From Verrucomicrobiota bacterium (GTDB taxonomy: Bacteria; Verrucomicrobiota; Verrucomicrobiia; Limisphaerales; JAEYXS01): a stretch of 8,985 bases of DNA. The stretch lies in assembly GCA_021156225.1 (NCBI GenBank), contig JAJNBN010000101.1, positions 1 to 8,985 of the forward strand, in the 5' to 3' direction. Under the pieces are notes generated by a model, which was not told the DNA's origin, made no database searches, and saw only the letters and a list, made by a program, of their open reading frames with translations. Of this stretch, positions 1 to 5,299 are shown in pieces. The translations under genes and the position numbers were made by a program. Every line of letters starts with the position of its first letter. The first letter of the stretch is position 1.

Positions 1-180
1 GACCCCAAACGCCCGGATGTTCGCTTGCGCCCCGATATTCTGGACAAGTGGAAGCAGGAATTGAAGAAGGAAGCTCCCTACGCTTACAAAGACATCACCC
101 CGGTTATTAAGACTCTCCAGGCTGCTAAGATCGCCACGCCGGTGGTCGAACTCTTCCCTTTGATGACCGTGAAGCAATGA
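1..180 (+). CDS. rtcB: RtcB-type RNA ligase, C-terminal fragment (cut by window edge)
   Basis: Frame 1 is open from the first base to a TGA at 178-180 and gives 59 residues. The tail contains EAPYAYKDITPVIKTLQ followed by a hydrophobic stretch ending PLMTVKQ. This matches the conserved end of the RtcB family, where an AYKD(I/V) segment is followed by a Val-rich helix and a terminal P-L/M-x-x-VKG; here the final Gly is Gln. RtcB enzymes are Mn2+/GTP-dependent ligases that join RNA 3'-phosphate or 2',3'-cyclic phosphate ends to 5'-OH ends, acting in tRNA splicing or in repair of cleaved tRNA and rRNA. The catalytic His/Cys residues lie upstream of the window, so activity and subfamily cannot be judged. 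The next plus-strand gene starts 213 bp downstream. I see no clear promoter or terminator in that gap. Confidence 0.78.
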   Translation, partial: DPKRPDVRLRPDILDKWKQELKKEAPYAYKDITPVIKTLQAAKIATPVVELFPLMTVKQ

Positions 181-393
181 AGTGGGTAAACAACGTGATT
201 GCATCCTTCCCTCTTTTATTGCCTCCTGACTCAAGCATCCCCCGCGAAAAACCAATCGTCTCAGCGCTTGTTAGCTGCTTGCCTGAATCATCACTTCCCT
301 TTTAACCTCAATCCGCTGTGCAGGCCAAGGGCTGCGGGATACTCGCTCCGTTCCGGGTTCTGGTGCCTGCTCAAGGCGCAACTAATACAACAT

Positions 394-1335
394 ATGAAAC
401 CAGTCCTCGCCCTTGTTATCAGTCTGCTTTTGCCGATTTTGACGTTTGGCGCTTCGGTCGTGGAAAACGCACAGAAGCAGGCGCAAGAATGTGTCACTGC
501 CTCAATGAAACGGGATTGGCCCACGGTCGTCTCTTACACTCATCCCACACTGGTCAAGATGAGCGGCGGCAAACGCGCCTTGGAACAGACGCTCGTCAAA
601 ACCTACCAGGAACTGGACAAGCAAGGTGTGGTCTTTGAAAAAGTGGAAGTAAGCATGCCGGGGGAACCCGTAAAGGTGGGTAAAAATCTCATCGTCCATG
701 TGCCGCAGACCGCGATCCTCCGTATCAACGGCAAACGGATACAGTCGGAAAGCGTGCTCATCGGACTTTCCTCCAATGACGGCAAGAAATGGACGTTCAC
801 GGATACCGTTGAGATGAGCGAGGCGTTGTATCAGCAGATTTTTCCTGACCTTCAGGGCTTGATTCCTTTGCCCGCCAAGAAGGACCCCATAGTCTTAAAA
901 GCTGAAGCGTCAACTCCGACTCCAACCCCTTCGCCGGAAGCCGCTCTTTCGCCTGAGAAAACAGCTGCCGCCCGCGACTTCTTCGCGCGCTATGAAAAAT
1001 TGCAAAGGGAGTTCGATACGGCGGCGATCGATCTCTATGCCGACACGGCCAACATCAAAAATACACGGCGTATGCCGGATGGCACCAGCCGTGATATGGC
1101 ATTGACCGGAGCAGCGTATAAGACTCTCTTGCGACAGGTGTTGCCCACGGCCAAGGCCCGTGGTGACACCAGCAAATATTCCGAGGTCAAATATCAGGCG
1201 GAAGGCACCGGCATCCGCATCACAGCCACTCGCTATTCCGAGCTGAAGAAATATTCCAGTCCGTTCTCGCTGCTCATCAAACAGCAGGACAGCCAGTGGT
1301 TGATTGTGGGAGAAGCAAGTGAGTCCAAGCCTTAA
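394..1335 (+). CDS. Exported protein with two NTF2-like halves
   Basis: A 313-residue protein beginning MKPVLALVISLLLPILTFGA, a clear signal peptide (Lys at 2, hydrophobic 4-18, likely cleavage near 19-20), so it probably acts outside the cytoplasm. This start was chosen because the in-frame extension back to 199 is not protein-like and would bury the signal peptide. Residues about 22-165 form one alpha+beta unit (helix with RDWPTVVSYTHP, then strands, KKWTFTDTVEM). A low-complexity linker TPTPTPSPEA follows near 174-183. Residues about 188-310 form a second unit (FFARYEKLQREFDT, DLYAD, then SPFSLLIKQQ and QWLIVGEA). Both halves have the helix-then-curved-sheet order and terminal W-x-(F/I) strand seen in NTF2/SnoaL-like domains. 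No catalytic residues are recognisable and the substrate is unknown. No Shine-Dalgarno motif precedes the ATG. It faces the minus-strand gene at 1411-1659 convergently. Confidence 0.8.
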   Translation: MKPVLALVISLLLPILTFGASVVENAQKQAQECVTASMKRDWPTVVSYTHPTLVKMSGGKRALEQTLVKTYQELDKQGVVFEKVEVSMPGEPVKVGKNLIVHVPQTAILRINGKRIQSESVLIGLSSNDGKKWTFTDTVEMSEALYQQIFPDLQGLIPLPAKKDPIVLKAEASTPTPTPSPEAALSPEKTAAARDFFARYEKLQREFDTAAIDLYADTANIKNTRRMPDGTSRDMALTGAAYKTLLRQVLPTAKARGDTSKYSEVKYQAEGTGIRITATRYSELKKYSSPFSLLIKQQDSQWLIVGEASESKP

Positions 1336-1355
1336 AAGCCGAATCTGTCCCCTTT

Positions 1356-1402
1356 GCGATTCCCCTTATTATGGCTTGGTTGAACTCTTGGTGGTGAATC
1401 GC
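1356..1402. terminator. Weak inverted repeat between convergent genes
   Basis: GCGATTC at 1356-1362 is perfectly inverted as GAATCGC at 1396-1402. After one mismatch, two further G-C pairs extend each arm inward. The loop is about 27 nt and there is no U-tract on either strand. It lies in the 75-bp gap between the stops of two convergent genes, which is where a bidirectional terminator would be expected. The long loop makes this a weak call. Confidence 0.2.
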
Positions 1403-1410
1403 TGGCGATG

Positions 1411-1659
1411 TCACTTTTCCTCAGGCTTTTGCAGTGTCATCCAGATCAATCCAATGCCGAATAGGACCGCTGTAACACCCAATCCCCGGACTTGGTTTTT
1501 AGACATCGTAACACTTTCTGACCGGTTGGATGGCCACTTGGGGGCAGGTAGAATGGCCATGCGGCGTCCCGCGGGCGCACACGTCGCCATCGCACCCACC
1601 ACGATGAACACACTGGCGACCACCAGCATCGCTATTTCGGCACCCGAAAACCGTTTCAT
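1411..1659 (-). CDS. Small two-helix inner-membrane protein, unknown function
   Basis: An 82-residue minus-strand frame with two convincing membrane segments: residues about 7-26 (EIAMLVVASVFIVVGAMA) and about 58-76 (GLGVTAVLFGIGLIWMTLQ). They are separated by a roughly 30-residue polar, Arg/Lys-rich loop with several prolines. The short N-terminus is basic (MKRF) and the C-terminus is charged (KPEEK). I do not recognise the family. The regular two-helix design, a consensus TATAAT on the correct strand 35 bp upstream, and lack of protein character in the opposing plus-strand frame all favour a real gene. The ATG has no Shine-Dalgarno motif. It diverges from the Clp/release-factor fusion gene across a 121-bp region, so the two could share regulation. 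It could still be a spurious frame, since its size and composition are its main support. Confidence 0.6.
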   Translation of the reverse strand: MKRFSGAEIAMLVVASVFIVVGAMATCAPAGRRMAILPAPKWPSNRSESVTMSKNQVRGLGVTAVLFGIGLIWMTLQKPEEK

Positions 1660-1780
1660 GAATTCACGTTAAATAGTTTCATCCAGGCAACGGAATTATA
1701 AAGCGAAAAGGCGCTTGGAATCGTCACGCTGGCTAAGGTTGCCTAGCCGGTCATCATCGGTTAACCTCCTCCCATCCGAG
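1660..1780. promoter_or_regulatory. Divergent promoter region with nested inverted repeats
   Basis: This 121-bp region separates two divergent starts. On the minus strand a perfect TATAAT occupies 1695-1700, 35 bp upstream of the small membrane-protein ATG, with only a poor -35 (GATTCC) at 17-bp spacing. On the plus strand TATAAA at 1697-1702 overlaps it, so the two promoters would compete for the same DNA. Downstream on the plus strand, AGGCAAC (1685-1691) is inverted as GTTGCCT (1738-1744). It encloses a smaller hairpin AAGCG/CGCTT (1701-1716) and overlaps a competing one GGCTA/TAGCC (1731-1748). No recognised operator or riboswitch is visible. Promoter strength and start sites are unverified. 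Confidence 0.35.
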
Positions 1781-4700
1781 ATGAACGAGGAGATTAAATC
1801 ACTGGTGGAGAGCCTGAAGCGCGGGCAATTCGATGATCCGGCGGCGAAGATCGAGTTGCTGGCGGCAGCTTTGCGCGAGCATCAGGCGGCGCCCGCCCAG
1901 ATCATCGCGCTCCTGCAAGCACCCCAGACCCCGCTGCGCCTCGCGGCCTTGCACGTCTGTGAGAATACCAAGGACGAAGCCCTCATCACGGAGATCATCA
2001 AGCTGGCCGGTGATGCCCAAAGCAAAGTGCGGCTGAAGTTGGCGGAGGTATTGGGCGGCATCCCTACCGGGGAGAGCACGACCACCCTCGGCAAACTGAT
2101 CACGGATGAAGATGATGACGTGCGCAAGGCCGCCATCAAAAGCGCCTCCGTCCGGGACGCCATGGTGCCCGCCCTGCTCACGGCCCTGGAAAAGGATGAG
2201 GACTGGGAAGTCCGTCTCGCCGCCGCCAATGCCCTCGGCGAAGCGCGCAAATTTGAAGCCGCCAGCCTTTTCTTCAAAGCGGTCGCCAATGAGTCTGATT
2301 ACGACGTGGCCCGTCGCGCGGCGGAGCTGTTGGAGAAGGCCATGGTCGAAGATCGCGAACGGGCGATCGCCGCGTTTCCCACGGATATCACGGTGCTGGG
2401 CAAGGCCGAAGCGCGGTTTAAAGATTCCTCCGGCGATCAACGCTATCCCCAACTGATCGGCTGGATCAAGACCCGCACCACCACGAGCGTCGATCCCCAG
2501 GCCCTCACCCGTTTCGGCACCGACCTCACCGCCCTTGCCGCACAAAAAGCCCTGCCCCATGCGCATCAAGTGGAGGAGGCCTGTGCCACTGTCCTGAAGC
2601 TCCTGTGCCGCGAGAAGCGCCGGTCCATAGTCCTGCTCGGCCCCGCCGGCAGCGGCAAGAGCGCGCTCGTCAACGAACTCGTCTATCAGCTCGCCAAAGA
2701 GGAAAATGGCGGCTGGCGCGTGCTGCGCATCTCGCCTTCCGATTTCATGGCGGGCACGCTCTACATCGGCGAATGGGAAACGAAGGTGCGCGATCTCGTG
2801 GCCGCGGTGAAACAGCCGCGCAAGGTCATCATCTACGTTCCGAACCTGAGCGATCTTTCCGCCGCCGGCGTCTGGAGCAAATCCGATTCCAGCGTAGCCA
2901 CCGCCCTCGCTCCCTATCTGGAGGAAGGTTCCGTGGTGCTGTTGGGCGAAAGCTCCGCCGAGGCTTTTGAAAAAGGCATCGGGCGCGTGGCTTCCTTGCA
3001 CCGCCTGTTCGATGCCGTGCTGGTGCCCGAGACGAACGAGGTGCAGACCCGCAACATCCTGGCCGCCGTGCGCGACGAGGAAAATCTTCCCGTGCCCGAT
3101 GATGTCCTGGCGCAGCTCCAGAGCTTAAGCTCGCAGTTCCTCGGCCACATCGGCAGTCCCGGCAACGCCGTGTCCCTGCTGCGCGCGGTCATCCAGATGG
3201 CGCATGATTCCGGCAAACCGCTGGGCTATCGCGACGTGCTGGAGATGCTCTCCAAGTCCACGGGCATCCCGGTGGATTTCCTGGACGACAACGTGCCGCT
3301 CAACTCCACGGAGGTGCAGCATTTCTTCGAGAAACGCATCATCGGCCAGCCGGAAGCGGTTGAGGCTGTCGTGGATCTCGTCACGTTGATCAAGTCCGGC
3401 CTGACGGACCCGATGAAGCCATACGGTGTGATGCTCTTCATCGGACCTACGGGCGTGGGCAAGACGGAACTCGCGCGGGCGCTCGCCGAATACATCTTCG
3501 GCGATGCTGCGCGTTTGAAGCGTTTCGACATGAGCGAATTCGCCAGCCCGGACGCGTACGTGCGCCTCATCGGCGAAGGCAACCAGAACGGCCAGCTCAC
3601 CGATGCGATCCGGCAGCATCCATTCTCCGTGATCTTGCTGGATGAGATCGAGAAATCGCACATGAACGTGTTCGACCTTTGTCTGCAGATCTTCGATGCG
3701 GGTCGGCTCACGGATGGACGCGGACGCACCGTGGATTTCCGCCGCACCATCATCATCCTCACCTCCAACATCGGCGCCGAAGGCCCCGGACGGCCCACGG
3801 GCTTTAATCCGTCGGCCAACAAAACGGCCGAGATGGACAAGGACCGGACCTTCCGCGAGCTGTCGCGCGTGTTTCGCCCGGAGTTCCTGAACCGTATCGA
3901 TCGCCTGGTGCATTTTCATCCGCTGTCATTGGAAGTGGCGGAACGCATCGCGCGACGTGAAGTGGACCTGGTGTTGCAACGTTCCGGCATCAAGCGCCGG
4001 GACATCACGGTCGAGATGGACCCCGCTGTATTGGCGTTCCTGGTGCGCGAAGGCTATTCACCGCACTTCGGCGCGCGTCCGCTCAAGCGGACCGTCGAAC
4101 GCGTGCTCCTGTTGCCGCTCGCCCGGGCGATCGCCAGCGGTGGTATCAAGGGCAAAACTCTCCTGCACATTACGCTCGATAACAACCGGGTGCAGGTGAG
4201 GCAGACCCGCCAACAGGTGGAACCCGTCGTCCATCCGCCAGTGGAGCCGCGTGAGTCCGCCGTGACTGAAAAGGTCACCGCACTCGCGGGTGAACTCGCT
4301 GCCTTGGAACCGCAGGTGCAGCGGTTGACCGAACGCAAATCCCATCTGCTGGAACAGACGCAGAGCGCCGGCTTCTATGACAATGTCAGCCTGCGCACCG
4401 CCGTCTTCGACGAGATCCACAAGCTCGACATGTTCCTCGCACTGCACCAGAAACATGAGAAGGCCATCACGGGCCTGCAGCAACGTTTGCAACGTGGAAA
4501 CGTGAGTGTGCCGGAGGAGAGCCGGTTTCAAAAAGAAGTGCGCCAGCTTGCCAGTGGCATGGAGCAGATCCGGTTCGTGGCCCATTGTCGTGATGCCGCG
4601 GAACTAGGCGATGCCGTCATTTGCCTGTCGCTGGTGGAACGCACCGGCGCTTCACAGGGCGGCGTGGAGAAAATCGCCCGCATGTATGAAGCGCTCGCGA

Positions 4701-5284
4701 AACGCCGCAAGATGAGCGTGGAATTTCTGGGCGAGCACTATGACGAAAAACGTGACCGTGCCTATCTGCTCGTCGCGGGGCTGGGAGCGTATGGCTTGTT
4801 TGCCGTGGAAACCGGACTGCACCAGCTCCATCACCGTTACAAACACAAGAACCCGCGCAACGGCCGCGAATTGATCGGTGAAGACCGGGAGATCGTGCGG
4901 GTGGAAGTGCTGCCTTTCCTCGGCGAACCGGACAAGGCCTTCGCTAAAACCGTGAAATCAAAATCCACGGTCCTGAAGCCATCCAAAAGCCGGCTGGTGG
5001 AAAATGCCGCCGTGGAGGTCGCGTTGTTTCATGAGCCGTCCGTCCGCTCGTGGGAGTGCTGGACGGCGGGTCCGCGTGATGCCGCGCTGGAGCGCGGTAT
5101 GCTGGTGCTTCATTCCCAAGTCAAACACACCGCTGTGCCGGTCACTGAGCTGGTGCGCCAGTATGATCTGGGGCTGGCCCCGAAGATCAAAGACCACCGC
5201 ACGGGTCGCTCCTCCACAAATGTGGATCACATCCTGGAAGGCCATCTCGATGTCCTGACAACCAAAGCTGCGGCATCGAGCTAA
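1781..5284 (+). CDS. HEAT repeat - Clp/Hsp100 tandem AAA+ ATPase - degenerate release-factor fusion
   Basis: A 1167-residue cytoplasmic protein. The ATG at 1781 is preferred over an upstream TTG (1715) because the extra 22 residues are not domain-like and the N-terminal helix MNEEIKSLVESL follows at once. Residues 40-195 hold about five HEAT repeats (e.g. DDDVRKAA, DWEVRLAA). D1 spans 245-500: Walker A GPAGSGKS (287-294), pore loop GTLYIGEWE (325-333), Walker B changed to IIYVPN (350-355), sensor-like GESS (389-392), Arg408. No ClpB middle domain follows. D2 spans 501-805: GPTGVGKT (555-562), LLDEIEKSH (619-627), TSN (661-663), FRPEFLNRID (698-707), GARPLKR (764-770); its GYVG pore loop is missing. 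Residues 830-1160 align with RF1/RF2: helical GFYDNVS region, ARMYEALAKRRK, AYGLFAVETGLHQL, VRVEVLP, KIKDHRTG, ILEGHLDVL, but no GGQ and no SPF. The AAA+ call is certain and the release-factor call strong. The function, perhaps ribosome-directed unfolding, is inference. Confidence 0.93.
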   Translation: MNEEIKSLVESLKRGQFDDPAAKIELLAAALREHQAAPAQIIALLQAPQTPLRLAALHVCENTKDEALITEIIKLAGDAQSKVRLKLAEVLGGIPTGESTTTLGKLITDEDDDVRKAAIKSASVRDAMVPALLTALEKDEDWEVRLAAANALGEARKFEAASLFFKAVANESDYDVARRAAELLEKAMVEDRERAIAAFPTDITVLGKAEARFKDSSGDQRYPQLIGWIKTRTTTSVDPQALTRFGTDLTALAAQKALPHAHQVEEACATVLKLLCREKRRSIVLLGPAGSGKSALVNELVYQLAKEENGGWRVLRISPSDFMAGTLYIGEWETKVRDLVAAVKQPRKVIIYVPNLSDLSAAGVWSKSDSSVATALAPYLEEGSVVLLGESSAEAFEKGIGRVASLHRLFDAVLVPETNEVQTRNILAAVRDEENLPVPDDVLAQLQSLSSQFLGHIGSPGNAVSLLRAVIQMAHDSGKPLGYRDVLEMLSKSTGIPVDFLDDNVPLNSTEVQHFFEKRIIGQPEAVEAVVDLVTLIKSGLTDPMKPYGVMLFIGPTGVGKTELARALAEYIFGDAARLKRFDMSEFASPDAYVRLIGEGNQNGQLTDAIRQHPFSVILLDEIEKSHMNVFDLCLQIFDAGRLTDGRGRTVDFRRTIIILTSNIGAEGPGRPTGFNPSANKTAEMDKDRTFRELSRVFRPEFLNRIDRLVHFHPLSLEVAERIARREVDLVLQRSGIKRRDITVEMDPAVLAFLVREGYSPHFGARPLKRTVERVLLLPLARAIASGGIKGKTLLHITLDNNRVQVRQTRQQVEPVVHPPVEPRESAVTEKVTALAGELAALEPQVQRLTERKSHLLEQTQSAGFYDNVSLRTAVFDEIHKLDMFLALHQKHEKAITGLQQRLQRGNVSVPEESRFQKEVRQLASGMEQIRFVAHCRDAAELGDAVICLSLVERTGASQGGVEKIARMYEALAKRRKMSVEFLGEHYDEKRDRAYLLVAGLGAYGLFAVETGLHQLHHRYKHKNPRNGRELIGEDREIVRVEVLPFLGEPDKAFAKTVKSKSTVLKPSKSRLVENAAVEVALFHEPSVRSWECWTAGPRDAALERGMLVLHSQVKHTAVPVTELVRQYDLGLAPKIKDHRTGRSSTNVDHILEGHLDVLTTKAAASS

Positions 5285-5299
5285 GCTCCTGAGCGGCGC

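Noticed and set aside
199..393. In-frame N-terminal extension of the exported protein
   Set aside because: The 65 added residues are not protein-like and would place the signal peptide internally; the ATG at 394 is the better start.
181..393. Possible RNA gene or mobile-element remnant between rtcB and the exported-protein gene
   Set aside because: I found no tRNA-like cloverleaf, terminal inverted repeats, target duplications or strong hairpin followed by a U-run.
1304..1672. 122-codon plus-strand frame overlapping the end of the exported protein and opposing the small membrane protein
   Set aside because: The opposing minus-strand frame shows a coherent two-helix membrane design, while this one is Arg/Pro/Cys-rich and structureless.
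1715..1780. In-frame TTG-initiated extension of the Clp/release-factor fusion
   Set aside because: The 22 extra residues are Ser/Arg-rich and overlap the leader hairpins; nothing supports translation here.
1799..3001. Long 400-codon minus-strand frame opposite the HEAT/D1 region
   Set aside because: It is antisense to unmistakable AAA+ coding sequence; its translation is Gly/His/Asp-rich without domains. Long antisense frames are expected in GC-rich genes.
3125..3919. 264-codon minus-strand frame opposite D2
   Set aside because: It is opposite the conserved Walker A/B and arginine-finger region of D2, and its translation has no recognisable protein features.
4646..4666. GASQGG in the release-factor domain as a relocated GGQ motif
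   Set aside because: It aligns with the Gly-rich turn (GAGGTEAQ) that precedes the RMY helix in normal release factors, not with the catalytic loop, and the order is QGG, not GGQ.
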